Counted from the stretch's first letter, positions 25,946 to 35,502 are shown. The stretch: DNA of 41,532 bases from Methanoculleus sp. UBA374 (GCA_002508705.1 DAYL01000004.1:23592-65123); one strand, 5' to 3'. Translations and numbers: made by a program. The notes: generated by a model not told the origin, from the letters alone.

Positions 25946-27286
25946 ATGGCTTTGACATTAAACAGTAAGAACGTGAAATCGGCGGTACTGGGTGGCGGTC
26001 TCACCGGGATTACGCTGGCCCGCCTGCTCCGCGAACAGGGCGACGACGTGACCGTTCTTGAAGAACGTGAGAGGATCGGAGGGCTCTGCCGCTCGAGGAC
26101 GGAGGCGGGGTTCACGTTCGATGTCGGGGGCTCGCACATCATCTTCTCCCGCGATACCGAAGTCCTCTCCTTCATGCTCTCGGTCCTCGGTGAGAACGCC
26201 GACCGACGAAAACGGAATACGAAAATTTTCTATAAGGGGCGTTACGTCAAATACCCCTTCGAGAACGGTCTTTACCAGTTGCCCGACGAAGACCGCTTTT
26301 TCTGCATCGACGAGTTCGTGAAAAACCTCATCGCCGTCGAGAAGGGCGAGGTTGCGCCGCCGACGAACTTTGCCGAGTGGATCACCTACACTTTCGGCCG
26401 GGGCATCGCCGAATGCTACATGATCCCCTACAACGAGAAGATCTGGAACTTCCCGGCCGACCGGATGTCGCACCACTGGGTGGAGGGGCGCATCCCCCGC
26501 CCGCCGGTCGAGGACATCATCCGGTCGGCCATCGGGATCGAGACCGAGGGCTATACTCACCAGGCGGTCTTCTCCTACCCGGTGGAGGGCGGGATCGAGG
26601 CGCTGGTCCGGGCGATTGCGGAGCCGGTCCTCCCTGCCGTCCGGACCGGGTTTTCCGTCGCTTCCGTCCGCGAGGAGAACGGCGAGTTCATTGTCGGCGA
26701 CGGGAAGGAGACCGTCCGTGCCGACCGCCTGATATCGACCATCCCCCTCCAGAACCTGCTCCCCTGTCTTTCGGACGTCCCGGCCGGGGTGCAGACGGCG
26801 TGCGACGCCCTCCGGTACAACTCGCTCTGTTCGGTCTTCATCGGGCTCGCGGGGGAGGTCCCCGATATCTCGTGGCTCTACGTCCCCGACCCGGCGACGG
26901 GCCTCTTCAACCGGGTATCGTTCCCCTCAAACTACAGCACAACGGTCGCCCCGCCGGGTCATTCCTCGATCCTTGCCGAGATCACCTATAACGACGGGGA
27001 CGCGGTCTCCCGGATGTCGGACGCCGACGTGATCGAGCATACCGTCGCATCGCTCGTCGCCGCCGGGCTCCTCCTCTCCCGGGAGCGGATCGTCTACACT
27101 GGCGTCTCACGGCAGAAGTTTGCCTACGTCGTCTACGATACCGATTATCTGGAGAACATCAAGATCATCCGGGAGTTCTGCAGGGAGCGGGGCATCGACC
27201 TCGTCGGCCGGTTCTCACAGTTTGAGTACCTCAACATGGACGGCTGCATCCGGAGCGCGCTTGACTTCGTGAGGGCGAACGGATGA
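25946..27286 (+). CDS. FAD-dependent oxidoreductase, UDP-galactopyranose mutase/protoporphyrinogen-oxidase-like
   Basis: About 446 residues. The N-terminal dinucleotide-binding motif AVLGGGLTGITLARLLREQG is followed by VLEERERIGGLCRS, as in amine-oxidase and UGM-like flavoproteins. DVGGSHIIFS and PYNEKIWNFPADRMSHHWVEGRIP resemble the sugar-nucleotide mutase branch. The start is uncertain: ATG 25946 or GTG 25973. A TATA-like catatatgg at 25941-25949 would make 25973 a leaderless start. Its stop overlaps the next gene's ATG, and two glycosyltransferases follow, so a role in surface glycan or glycolipid synthesis is likely. Confidence 0.75.
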   Translation: MALTLNSKNVKSAVLGGGLTGITLARLLREQGDDVTVLEERERIGGLCRSRTEAGFTFDVGGSHIIFSRDTEVLSFMLSVLGENADRRKRNTKIFYKGRYVKYPFENGLYQLPDEDRFFCIDEFVKNLIAVEKGEVAPPTNFAEWITYTFGRGIAECYMIPYNEKIWNFPADRMSHHWVEGRIPRPPVEDIIRSAIGIETEGYTHQAVFSYPVEGGIEALVRAIAEPVLPAVRTGFSVASVREENGEFIVGDGKETVRADRLISTIPLQNLLPCLSDVPAGVQTACDALRYNSLCSVFIGLAGEVPDISWLYVPDPATGLFNRVSFPSNYSTTVAPPGHSSILAEITYNDGDAVSRMSDADVIEHTVASLVAAGLLLSRERIVYTGVSRQKFAYVVYDTDYLENIKIIREFCRERGIDLVGRFSQFEYLNMDGCIRSALDFVRANG

Positions 27287-28260
27287 AGGTCAATATATTC
27301 GTCGAGGATTTTCGTTTTCTTCGGTATATCGGGTGCGCAACAGCGGCACGGACGTTGTATAACCACCTCGCCCGGCTCCCCGGCATGGAGGTCTCCCGCA
27401 ACCTGTATCACGGCGACTTCGACCTGACGCATTACCACACCTTCGGGCCCTGGGCGCTGTATCACCTGAAGTTCACCGACGGCGTGAAGGTCCTGACCGC
27501 CCACTCGACCCCCCGGATAAACGAGGGGAATGTCGCCTTTTCGAAGCGGATAAACACCGTATACCCCAAAATTTACCGGCAATTCGACCACATCATCACG
27601 ATCTCGGAACCCTGCCGCCGGGAGATCGAGCAGCTCGTTCCCGACGTCCCGAAAACCCTCATCCCGAACGGTATCGACCGGGCATACTTCAAGCGGGATA
27701 AGAAGAAGCGCAAATCATTCCGCAACGAGTACGGAATCGACCACGATCAGAAAGTGGTCCTCTCCGTCGGCCAGCAGACTCCCCGGAAAGGCATCTACGA
27801 CTTCCTGGACCTGGCCAGCCGGCATCCCGAGATGACCTGGGTCTGGGTGGGGGGGTTCCCGTACGGGACGTTCTCGAAGGACTATGCGAAGATCCAGATG
27901 CTCAAGTCCCATTCCCACGAGAACGTCATCTTCACCGGGGTCATCGACGACATCTCCCGGGCATACAGCGGGGCGGACGTCTTCTTCATGCCTTCGCACG
28001 CGGAGACCTTCGGCCTCGTGATCGTCGAGGCTCTTTCGGCGGGTCTCCCGGTTATCGCACGGGATATCTTCGAATTCCGGGAAATCTTCGGGGATTCGGT
28101 CCTCTTCTTTTGTGACATCGACGAGGCGCGTGACCTCGTGAACGACGATGCAGCCCTGCGGCGCTGCGCCGCACGGGCCCGCGCCTCGACGGAGAAGTAC
28201 GACATCACGCTTATAGCAAAACGGCATCAACAACTGTATCGGGAGTTGATCGAGGGATGA
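27283..28260 (+). CDS. Glycosyltransferase, GT4 (group 1) family
   Basis: 325 residues with the two Rossmann-like halves of GT-B enzymes. The C-terminal half carries VVLSVGQQTPRKG, then FMPSHAETFGLVIVEALSAGLPVIA, the E-x7-E motif region that holds the nucleotide sugar. It transfers a sugar from an activated donor in a retaining reaction; donor and acceptor are unknown. It overlaps the preceding FAD protein and the next glycosyltransferase by four bases each, so the three are co-translated. No signal peptide; it acts at the inner face of the membrane or in the cytoplasm. Confidence 0.9.
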   Translation: MKVNIFVEDFRFLRYIGCATAARTLYNHLARLPGMEVSRNLYHGDFDLTHYHTFGPWALYHLKFTDGVKVLTAHSTPRINEGNVAFSKRINTVYPKIYRQFDHIITISEPCRREIEQLVPDVPKTLIPNGIDRAYFKRDKKKRKSFRNEYGIDHDQKVVLSVGQQTPRKGIYDFLDLASRHPEMTWVWVGGFPYGTFSKDYAKIQMLKSHSHENVIFTGVIDDISRAYSGADVFFMPSHAETFGLVIVEALSAGLPVIARDIFEFREIFGDSVLFFCDIDEARDLVNDDAALRRCAARARASTEKYDITLIAKRHQQLYRELIEG

Positions 28261-28955
28261 TCTCCGTCGTCGTTCCGACCTACAACGAAGAGCAGAACAT
28301 CGAGCGCTGTCTTGAGTCTCTCGCCGACCAGACGGTGCCGAGGGAGACTTACGAGGTCATCGTCGTCGACGGGAACTCAAAGGACCGGACCCGGGAACTG
28401 GCGGAACCTCTTGCGGACAGGGTCTTTGTCCAGACGAGCAGGAGGGTCGGCGGGGCGCGGAACGACGGGGCGATGGCGGCCACCGGCGATATCGTCGCGA
28501 CGACCGACGCCGACTGCATCCTCCCCCGGGACTGGGTGGAGCGGATCGAGAGAAACTTTGCGGAACGGGAGATCGTGCAACTCTACGGTACGGTCTACCC
28601 GATCGAGGACGGTTTCCGGAACCGGCTCTCGCTTGCCGGTGCAAACATCTTCTCGCGCATCGGCTACTACACCCGGACGATCTACTTCACGCTCGGGTGC
28701 AACACGGCTTTCGACCGCGAGACGTTCATCCGGGCGGGGATGTATCGCTGCATCGATGCCGGGGACGACCTGGAGATAGCGCAACGGATGCGAAAGATCG
28801 GCAGGGTCCATCTCGATCCCCGCCTGAAGGTCGGGTTCTCGATGCGGCGCTACCAGCAGTTCGGAACGCTCAAATCGATTGGGGAGTGGCTGTATATCGT
28901 TCTTCGCGGCGGCAATGCCGGCGGCGTCACCTACTCGAAGCGGGAGTACAAATAG
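28257..28955 (+). CDS. Glycosyltransferase, GT2 family
   Basis: 232 residues of GT-A fold. SVVVPTYNEEQNIERCLESL at the start binds the nucleotide, VDGNSKDRT follows, the metal-binding DxD is in TTDADC, and DDLEIAQRMRKIG is the acceptor-side base region. There are no C-terminal membrane helices, unlike dolichol-phosphate-sugar synthases, so it is a soluble enzyme adding a sugar to a lipid or glycan. It is the third member of the overlapping glycan cassette. Confidence 0.9.
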   Translation: MISVVVPTYNEEQNIERCLESLADQTVPRETYEVIVVDGNSKDRTRELAEPLADRVFVQTSRRVGGARNDGAMAATGDIVATTDADCILPRDWVERIERNFAEREIVQLYGTVYPIEDGFRNRLSLAGANIFSRIGYYTRTIYFTLGCNTAFDRETFIRAGMYRCIDAGDDLEIAQRMRKIGRVHLDPRLKVGFSMRRYQQFGTLKSIGEWLYIVLRGGNAGGVTYSKREYK

Positions 28956-28959
28956 CCTC

Positions 28960-29385
28960 ATGAAGAAGACCGCATCCGTCCCGGAAGCCTACGCCGAAGC
29001 AGTGCACCGGTCCGACACCTGCGGGTTTGCGCGCCTGCTCGGCATGGAGGTCACGGAGATCGCCGGGGGCTGCGTCAGGGTGGCCATGCCGACCGCAGGA
29101 AGGGAGAACGGCCATGGTATGACTCACGGCGGCGCAATCTTTGCCCTTGCGGACCACGCTTTCGGCATCGCCGGAAACCTTGACGGGGTGGACCAGACGG
29201 GGATCTCCGCCCATATCCGCTATTTTTCTCCGCCTGCGGGAGAGACCCTGGAGGCGGTCGCCCGCAGGGTCTCGGAGACGGAGAGGACGTCCGTCTACAC
29301 CGTCGACGTCTACTCGGGCGGGCGGCTGGTCGCCTCGCTCGAAGGGGTCGGGTTCAAGACCGGGGTTCCGGCGAGGGGGGAGTGA
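28960..29385 (+). CDS. PaaI-type hot-dog fold thioesterase
   Basis: 141 residues. The segment NGHGMTHGGAIFALADHAFGIAGN is the active-site loop and central helix of PaaI/YdiI thioesterases (HGG then a catalytic acidic residue in ALAD). The C-terminal strands (ISAHIRYFSPPAGETLEAVAR) match. It hydrolyses acyl- or aryl-CoA thioesters. The start at 28960 follows the glycosyltransferase stop by four bases, though no functional link is evident. A phenylacetate pathway is not present here, so it may have a general role in CoA recycling. Confidence 0.85.
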   Translation: MKKTASVPEAYAEAVHRSDTCGFARLLGMEVTEIAGGCVRVAMPTAGRENGHGMTHGGAIFALADHAFGIAGNLDGVDQTGISAHIRYFSPPAGETLEAVARRVSETERTSVYTVDVYSGGRLVASLEGVGFKTGVPARGE

Positions 29386-29859
29386 AGGGGGGTTTGGTGC
29401 TGATTTAGAGGCGCCTGCCCTGCATCACCAATCATTAGCGTATTTCTCTAAATAGTAGGTATGAGAGCAAGCCCGATGCAGTAGACCGTGGGAACTGCGC
29501 ACCTCGGTGCTCAAGCTCGCTCCGCTCGCACCTCTGGTGCCCCTGCCTTCTGGCCAGTCGCGTAACGAACCACGGATTTTGTGGGGATATCGCCACGCAC
29601 TGCCCCCGCCCCGAGGGGCGGGGGAGGAGCGCGAAGCACGGGCGGGGTGGGGGTTGCATGTTAGCCCTACGGGGTAGAGACAGGGGAGGGAGTCTCCCCC
29701 CTCCCCGTCGGCCTCACCCCCAATGGCGATAGCCACTGGAAAGCCGTGTACGGGGTTTGTGGAGTGCCATGTCCCATAGGAGCAGAGGTTAGGAAATCTC
29801 GCTCCCTCTAGCCGCAGCCAGACAAATGCCTTTCCCCGAATAAACCCCCTTCCGTCCCT
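29386..29859. repeat. Gene-free, GC-rich structured region containing a dispersed repeat
   Basis: No credible gene. There is a strong hairpin around 29602-29620 (ccccgcccc gagg ggcgggg) and many simple inverted segments. The part 29684-29762 (gggagggagtctcccccctc, then a ggcgatagcca-type stretch and gccgtgtacggggtttg) resembles 41460-41532 at the window's end, so it is a dispersed repeat. It may be a relic, an RNA gene or a miniature element. Confidence 0.5.
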
Positions 29860-30342
29860 CTACCACACCGTCCTGCAGTGCCCGCCGCCGTGCTTCGCGA
29901 AGTACTGCTGGTGGTACTCCTCTGCCCGCCAGAACGTCCCCGCGGGCTCGATCGCGGTGACGATGGGGCGCCCGAACCTGCCCGAACGGTCCATCTCCTC
30001 CTTCGATGTCCGCGCCTCTTTCTCCTGCTCCGGGGTGTGGTAGAAGATCACCGACCGGTACTGCATCCCGATGTCGGGCCCCTGCCGGTTCGGCGTGGTC
30101 GGGTCGTGAGCGTTCCAGAAGACGTCGAGGAGATCGCGGTACGAGACCTTTTCGGGGTCGTAGGTCACCTGTACGACCTCCGCATGTCCGGTCCGCCCGG
30201 TGCAGACCTCGGAGTAGGTCGGGTCCTCGGTGGTGCCCCCCATGAACCCCACCGCCGTATCCACGACGCCGGGGACGTGCCGGAACGTCTCCTCGACGCC
30301 CCAGAAACACCCTGCGCCGAACGTAGCCTTCTCCGTTGACAT
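29860..30342 (-). CDS. msrA: Peptide methionine-S-sulfoxide reductase MsrA
   Basis: 160 residues. The catalytic motif [12 protein letters not shown] gives Cys12; EVVQVTYDP and [18 protein letters not shown] are conserved substrate-pocket segments, and EEYHQQYF near the end is typical. It repairs methionine-S-sulfoxide in proteins after oxidative damage. I chose ATG 30342 because the protein then begins [15 protein letters not shown]; an upstream open frame adds 51 unconserved residues. Resolving cysteines appear reduced to one near the C-terminus (GGHCRTVW). Divergent from the next gene. Confidence 0.94.
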   Translation of the reverse strand: MSTEKATFGAGCFWGVEETFRHVPGVVDTAVGFMGGTTEDPTYSEVCTGRTGHAEVVQVTYDPEKVSYRDLLDVFWNAHDPTTPNRQGPDIGMQYRSVIFYHTPEQEKEARTSKEEMDRSGRFGRPIVTAIEPAGTFWRAEEYHQQYFAKHGGGHCRTVW

Positions 30343-30431
30343 GGCAATCAGGGCCCGGTTAGGCGGGTTCTGGGAAAAACGTATCGGTGTCCTCGATCCG
30401 GGCATACCCTTATCTCCGGTCGGCACCATGT

Positions 30432-30983
30432 ATGCACATGTTCTCTGAATCAGATGCCGTAGAGATGGTCGCCAGGCTAATGGCGCTCTCTGCACGCACC
30501 GCTCCGAAGGCCCGTGGCGTCGACGTCATCAAGACGCAGATCGTTGCCGGAGAGGAGCGGAACGTGCTCGCGGGAGCGATGCGGGAGTTCGGGGAGCGGC
30601 ACAACGTTGCGTTCTTCATCAGGGATGCCGCGAACGTCGCCGCAAGCGACGCATGCCTTCTCGTCGGTTCGTTGTTCGCCGACGCCACGGGCCTCGACTG
30701 CGGCGCGTGCGGCTACTCGACCTGTGCGGAGATGCTCGATGCACAACGGCAGTCGACGGTCACCCCGTTTATGGGGCCGAACTGCGCCGTCAGGATGACG
30801 GATCTCGGGATCGCGGTCGGTTCCGCGGCGAAGACCGCAAGCATCCACAACGTCGACAACCGGGTCATGTACTCGGTCGGTGTCGGCGCGCTCGCGCTCG
30901 GGTGGCTGGAGGGGTGCGGCGTCGCCTACGGCATCCCGCTCCGGGCATCTGGTAAGGATATCTTCTTTGACCGGCCCCGCTAA
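30432..30983 (+). CDS. DUF2148 ferredoxin-domain protein
   Basis: 183 residues. [13 protein letters not shown] in the middle is a cysteine-rich signature (CxxCxxxxC) and a further Cys lies in [12 protein letters not shown], likely binding an iron-sulfur cluster. The flanking pattern [11 protein letters not shown] and [23 protein letters not shown] is that of the DUF2148 family, which is widespread in methanogens and anaerobes; function is unknown. ATG 30432 is preferred to 30387 because the family starts near the first helix. It ends 12 bases before the GHMP-family gene and probably shares its operon. Confidence 0.8.
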   Translation: MHMFSESDAVEMVARLMALSARTAPKARGVDVIKTQIVAGEERNVLAGAMREFGERHNVAFFIRDAANVAASDACLLVGSLFADATGLDCGACGYSTCAEMLDAQRQSTVTPFMGPNCAVRMTDLGIAVGSAAKTASIHNVDNRVMYSVGVGALALGWLEGCGVAYGIPLRASGKDIFFDRPR

Positions 30984-30995
30984 CCGGGTATTATC

Positions 30996-32096
30996 ATGCC
31001 CATCATGAAGATCCGCGGAGGGGATCTGGACCTCGTCGAGTACGAGTTCACCTCCTTCTCCCCGGGCGAACACATCCGGATGTGCGGCCTCCGGCGGGAC
31101 TATCCGCTCGCGCCGGTTGCCGGCACCGTCGTCGCCCGCGCGCCCGCACGGATTCATCTCACCGTGCTCGACATGAACCGGTTCTCCCCGGACCACCCCG
31201 GGGGCGGCGGCATCGGGTTTGCCATCGGGGTCTACTGCACCGCCGAGGTCGAGTGCACGGAGTCGGGGCTTGAGATCGACTACTCCCGCGAACCGCTTCT
31301 CCGGCACTTCGTCGAGGCCTTCCGGCAGGTCGTCGGCTACACGGGAGGATTCCGGGTCCGTGCCCGCGACCACCACTATGAGCACGTGGGGCTCGGGTCC
31401 ACGAGCACGATCCTGACCGCAGTTGCAAACGCTCTCAACACCGCCGTGGGATCGCCCCTGACCCGCGACCAGCTCCGCCTGCTCCTCGGCAACAACTACG
31501 TCGAGGAGACCGCGGCCGGGAACGTTGCGTTCGGGTTCGAGACCGGCGTCGGCGCTGCCGCCAGCACCTACGGCGGGATGGCGGTGATGGGGGACGACCT
31601 GACGCTCGTCTACCGGCACGCCTTCGCGGCAGGGAGACGGGTCTACATCGTCATCCCGCCCTCCGATGTCTCGTCGGCGGGCGAAAAGGAGTTTGGTCTC
31701 CTGATGAACAAGGCCCGGACCCTTGACTACCGCGACCGCACGCTGAAGTCCTACCTCATCCTGATGGACCTCATCCCTGCGCTGGAGCAGGACGACCTTG
31801 CAAAGATCGGCGACGTGATCTGGGAGATCGAGTTCCGGGGCTCAAAGCGCGCCGAGGTGGAGCACCACGGGTTTGAGATCTACCGCTATATGGCGGCGCT
31901 CCGGGACGCCGGCCTCGAGTTCGTCGGCATGAGTTCGGTCGGCCCCTCCATCGCGGTCATCACCGACCGGCCGGAGGGGGAGGTGGCGGCGATCCTCGCA
32001 TCGGCGGGGCTCCGGGTCGAGATCGCGACGACGGTCGACAACGAGGGGCTGAAGATCCGGGTGGAAGAGAAGGCCCGACATTCCCCACTGGTCTAA
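30996..32096 (+). CDS. GHMP kinase-family protein, beta-RFAP synthase-like
   Basis: 366 residues. The GHMP phosphate loop is in HVGLGSTSTILTAVANAL, and the N-terminal APARIHLTVLDMN plus GGGGIGFAIG matches the start of beta-ribofuranosylaminobenzene 5'-phosphate synthase. That enzyme joins 4-hydroxybenzoate and PRPP in the first committed step of methanopterin synthesis. An N-terminal extension of about 45 residues precedes that core. The C-terminal GMSSVGPSIAVITD is the third GHMP motif. It could instead be a paralogue of unknown role, since methanogens carry more than one such gene. Confidence 0.7.
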   Translation: MPIMKIRGGDLDLVEYEFTSFSPGEHIRMCGLRRDYPLAPVAGTVVARAPARIHLTVLDMNRFSPDHPGGGGIGFAIGVYCTAEVECTESGLEIDYSREPLLRHFVEAFRQVVGYTGGFRVRARDHHYEHVGLGSTSTILTAVANALNTAVGSPLTRDQLRLLLGNNYVEETAAGNVAFGFETGVGAAASTYGGMAVMGDDLTLVYRHAFAAGRRVYIVIPPSDVSSAGEKEFGLLMNKARTLDYRDRTLKSYLILMDLIPALEQDDLAKIGDVIWEIEFRGSKRAEVEHHGFEIYRYMAALRDAGLEFVGMSSVGPSIAVITDRPEGEVAAILASAGLRVEIATTVDNEGLKIRVEEKARHSPLV

Positions 32097-32156
32097 CACC
32101 GGGAGAGGCTTCTGTCCGATCGCGCCGCCTTTTTTAAGCAACCGGTTCAATCCCGA

Positions 32157-33644
32157 TCAGACACAGTTCTTCCGGTAATCGTACTCTCCGCTCGCGATCC
32201 GCTCCATAACGGTCTCGCCTACGGCGCCAAGAAGGCTCCCGGAAAAATACCCCGACGAGACGCTCGTGCCCCCGGTCGAAGAGAGCAGGTACACCCTCCC
32301 CTGCGAGACGCCGAAGATCCTGGCGACCGGCCCCTGCGTGATCCTGACCATCTGCACCTTGTCGTAGTTCATCACGACGGTCTCGCGGTCGACTGCGCCG
32401 TTCACGAACGTGAAAAGGTCCTTCCCGGCGTCAAACTCCGTGATCCGGTAGGAGACATGCGCGGCATAGAATATCGCGAAGACCGCGAGGGCCGTAACCA
32501 GGGGCAGCACGTACGGCAGGACCGCGCCAGCGGCCCCCGGGAGGGCTGCAGCCCCGCGGTAAACGTAGAGCGACGGGTAGGTCATCGCCACGGCGAGCGC
32601 GAGAGACGCCGTCGCGGCCCGGATCAGGAGCACGCTCTTTGCGCTTTCGGGCTGCTTCTCCGGACTGCGCTCGTAGACGAACTCCGGCACCACCTCCCGG
32701 AGAAGTTTTTGGACCGTTGCGTCGTCTTTCAGGAGACAGAGAACGGGACGAAGGTTCTCTCCGCTCCCGGACGCCAGCCCAACGACTTCCGCCTCAATGC
32801 ACGACCTGTGCATGAGCCTTGCCGCGAAAGTGCTTTTGATGCGGACGGCGTTGATCCTCGATACATTGAAGGATGTCCGGTAGGTCCTGACCAGGCCGTG
32901 CTGCAGGTATACCGTATCGCCTCTGCGGTAGATCCTGTAGTTGTAGTAATGGAAGATCAGCGATACCGACGGCCCTATCTGGATCAGAACGAACATCATC
33001 AGAGAGACAAGCGCTTTGCCGTCCGTCCCGAGTCCGGGCCCGACGGAGAGATACTGTTCAAACAGGGAGTAGGCCAGGAATACAGAAGCAACGACGGTCT
33101 GGTGGGTTGGAACGCTGAAGAGACCGTGGATGATCACGTCCGCCGGAGAGAACGAGACGAGGGAACCGGCGATCTCATCCTCGCCCGGGGAGGCCTCGCG
33201 GTCGTAGATGCGTTGCGACACCACGGAGCGTATCCTCTCCGCCGTATCCTGCCGAAACGTCAGGACCGCCTCCGGGACCGTGGCGCTGCTCCCCGAGTTG
33301 ATGTTGATCTGCAGTTTCGAGGTCCCGAAGAGCCTGTTCAGGATGCCCCGGTTCACGTTGACCGATGCAATCTTCGAGTAAGGGAGAGTCTTTTTCATCT
33401 TAAAGAGGGTGTCCCGCTCCACCACGACGTCCGTTTCGTTAAACTGAACGGTCGTCAGTCTCCATTGCCGGTAGTTGAATAGCAACAGCGCGGCGAGAGC
33501 GGCTACAAGTATGGCCGCGACCGCGGTCCTGTCGAGCTGCGTAGCGAGGACCAGCGCCAGAAGCACCATCGCGGAGAGCGACGAGAGCGACTTCTCCACG
33601 ATGACGCTTTGGTGGTATCGGATCTTTTCGCCGGACATGCTCAT
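32157..33644 (-). CDS. PH-domain membrane protein, YdbT-like
   Basis: About 495 residues with three bacterial-type PH (bPH2/DUF304) units separated by hydrophobic helix pairs. Examples are FNETDVVVERDTLFKMKKTLPYSKIASVNVNRGILNRLFGTSKLQIN, and later NYDKVQMVRITQGPVARIFGVSQGRVYLLSSTGG. Helices lie at about 20-60, 165-235 and 360-410. This matches YdbT of Bacillus, which works with a smaller partner (YdbS) in resistance to some membrane-active antibiotics. ATG 33644 begins one base after the stop of that partner here; an earlier ATG inside it (33698) is less likely. Confidence 0.8.
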   Translation of the reverse strand: MSMSGEKIRYHQSVIVEKSLSSLSAMVLLALVLATQLDRTAVAAILVAALAALLLFNYRQWRLTTVQFNETDVVVERDTLFKMKKTLPYSKIASVNVNRGILNRLFGTSKLQININSGSSATVPEAVLTFRQDTAERIRSVVSQRIYDREASPGEDEIAGSLVSFSPADVIIHGLFSVPTHQTVVASVFLAYSLFEQYLSVGPGLGTDGKALVSLMMFVLIQIGPSVSLIFHYYNYRIYRRGDTVYLQHGLVRTYRTSFNVSRINAVRIKSTFAARLMHRSCIEAEVVGLASGSGENLRPVLCLLKDDATVQKLLREVVPEFVYERSPEKQPESAKSVLLIRAATASLALAVAMTYPSLYVYRGAAALPGAAGAVLPYVLPLVTALAVFAIFYAAHVSYRITEFDAGKDLFTFVNGAVDRETVVMNYDKVQMVRITQGPVARIFGVSQGRVYLLSSTGGTSVSSGYFSGSLLGAVGETVMERIASGEYDYRKNCV

Positions 33645-33645
33645 T

Positions 33646-34212
33646 TCAATCGTTTGCAAGCCCCGGTGGGGCGGCCGGGGCCGTTTTCCTCCTCTCAAGG
33701 AGCATTCTCCCGATCAGGCCGTTCAGCAGTTCGGCTACCTTCTCCGCCTCGTCAATCTCCAGGTAGTTGATGGTCGCCTCTCCCCCTGCAGTGGTTACGG
33801 TGACGTCCGCGAGGCCGAGCATGCTGTTGATCGGCCCCCTGGAGACTTCCACCTGGTGCACCCTCTCGATCGGCACCAGTATGTGGCGGATCACGATGAC
33901 GCCATACCGCACATCCACCCGATCTCTGGTGATCCGGTATCGGTATCGGGCGTAGTAAACCGGCGGAACCGCCGCCATGTAGACCAGGACAACCACAAGA
34001 ACCGCCGCAAAGGCGTGCAGAACGAGATCGTAGTACTGACCGAGGAACCCCTGGGCGTAGGTCCTCGCAAGGAGATAAACCGCCAGATATATCGCGTAGG
34101 ATATGGCATGATCGATGTACATCGAGAGCATGCACTTCCGGTTCAGCCGCCTGTAGCCGTCTCCTCCTCCATCCCCCCCATCAACCTGCCCATCCGGCGG
34201 GCTCAAACTCAT
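33646..34212 (-). CDS. PH-domain membrane protein, YdbS-like
   Basis: 188 residues. Two hydrophobic helices (about 30-90) precede one PH unit: YRITRDRVDVRYGVIVIRHILVPIERVHQVEVSRGPINSMLGLADVTVTTAGG, the classic bPH2 pattern. It is the small partner of the YdbT-like protein that follows directly. A Gly/Asp-rich N-terminal tail (DGGDGGGDG) is cytoplasmic. The pair probably senses or modifies membrane state; the exact role is unknown. Confidence 0.8.
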   Translation of the reverse strand: MSLSPPDGQVDGGDGGGDGYRRLNRKCMLSMYIDHAISYAIYLAVYLLARTYAQGFLGQYYDLVLHAFAAVLVVVLVYMAAVPPVYYARYRYRITRDRVDVRYGVIVIRHILVPIERVHQVEVSRGPINSMLGLADVTVTTAGGEATINYLEIDEAEKVAELLNGLIGRMLLERRKTAPAAPPGLAND

Positions 34213-34320
34213 GGTTAATGGTTTATGCTGCGCTCATATCAAGTTATTTCCAGAGACTGCCTGCGATCTCCGCTCATGATCTTTTGCGGTTGCAGGGGGA
34301 GAAAAAAAGGTGCTGACCGA

Positions 34321-35502
34321 TTAAAAGTCAGTCATGATGCGGAACTGGTCGATCTCTTCGGTGTTGAGTTCGTTCAGGAACTCCTCCGCCGCGTGCTGGA
34401 TGTTCTTGCTCCCGGTAATGGCCCGGCCTACGACCAGGATGTCGGCGCCCGCCTTGAGTGCGTCCTTCACGACACCCTGCCGGATGCCGCCTGCCGTCGC
34501 GACCAGCAGCCTTTTTCCGCCCGCCTTCTTGATCGCCGGGATGTCTCCCCAGGCGTACTCCGTGTTCTCGATATCGATACCGCGGTGAAGCTCCACAACG
34601 TCCGGTTTCACCTTGAGGTGCTCGACAACGGCACGGGGGTCTTCGACGTTGAGCATATCGACCACCGTGTAGATGCCGGTCTTCCGCGTGTCCTCGATTG
34701 CCTTCTCGATCGTGGAGAGAGGCGCAAGACCGGATATCACGACGGCATCGGCACCGGCGTCGGCGGCCATCCGGGCCTCGAGGTTCCCGGTATCGAGGGT
34801 TTTTAAGTCGGCGACGATGAACGCGCTCGGGCGGACCTCGCGGATCTCGGAGATGATCGAGAGGCCGAACTTCTTGATCAGGGGTGTTCCGGCCTCGATG
34901 ATCAGGTGATCGTTCTGGGGCAGCTCTTCAAGAACCTTCGTCATGTGGTTCTTGTCCACAAGGTCCATCGCGACCTGCAGGTACGGCGGGTCCCAGAGGC
35001 GCTGCACCTTGAATCCCATGACCGCATGGGCCGCCCGGTCCTTCTCGTGCAGGAGCGTATCGATGTCGGGGAACCGGTCGAGAGCCCGGCGGAGCGCGAG
35101 TTTCATCGCACCGTAATTGAACCGGTAGATCTTGTTGGCGTCCTCTGCAGAGGGATCGAGGAAGACGCTTGCCATGATGACGGTGTCTTCAATGTCGACC
35201 CCTTCAAAGACGCCTTCTTCGACCGAGTCGGCGACGGCCTTCGCTACCGCTGCCTGGACGGGCCCGAATATCTGGTTCACCTGGTATTCCTTCTTTAGGG
35301 TAACCTTAGGGATGACGAGCGTCGAGGGCTTCGTCGGCAGGTTCGGCCTGATGACCGCGAGGAGCGGCGTGTGCCCCTTCGAGAGTTGCGAGAGAGCGTT
35401 TGCAAATGCCTGGCCTACCGCTCCCTCTTTGTTCCCCATCATTAGATCTATGTGCGCAAGTTCCGCGCCGTCTCCAACCAATGCTTCACCGATGAGATAC
35501 AT
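34321..35502 (-). CDS. fae-hps: Bifunctional formaldehyde-activating enzyme / 3-hexulose-6-phosphate synthase
   Basis: 393 residues, two enzymes in one chain. The N-terminal part (to about 160) begins MYLIGEALVGDGAELAHIDLMMGNKEG, the Fae signature, with catalytic His in AHIDL. It condenses formaldehyde with tetrahydromethanopterin. The C-terminal part is hexulose-phosphate synthase (TIM barrel; IVADLKTLD, MAADAGADAVVISG, LVVGRAITGSKN). In methanogens the fusion runs in the direction of ribose-phosphate synthesis, and Fae captures the formaldehyde released. I prefer ATG 35502 (gagg at proper spacing) over 35508, which adds two residues. It lies downstream of tRNA-Trp on the same strand. Confidence 0.95.
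   Translation of the reverse strand: MYLIGEALVGDGAELAHIDLMMGNKEGAVGQAFANALSQLSKGHTPLLAVIRPNLPTKPSTLVIPKVTLKKEYQVNQIFGPVQAAVAKAVADSVEEGVFEGVDIEDTVIMASVFLDPSAEDANKIYRFNYGAMKLALRRALDRFPDIDTLLHEKDRAAHAVMGFKVQRLWDPPYLQVAMDLVDKNHMTKVLEELPQNDHLIIEAGTPLIKKFGLSIISEIREVRPSAFIVADLKTLDTGNLEARMAADAGADAVVISGLAPLSTIEKAIEDTRKTGIYTVVDMLNVEDPRAVVEHLKVKPDVVELHRGIDIENTEYAWGDIPAIKKAGGKRLLVATAGGIRQGVVKDALKAGADILVVGRAITGSKNIQHAAEEFLNELNTEEIDQFRIMTDF

Noticed and set aside
29425..29736. 103-codon minus-strand frame in the GC-rich repeat
   Set aside because: Low-complexity Arg/Gly/Ser-rich translation over a structured repeat.
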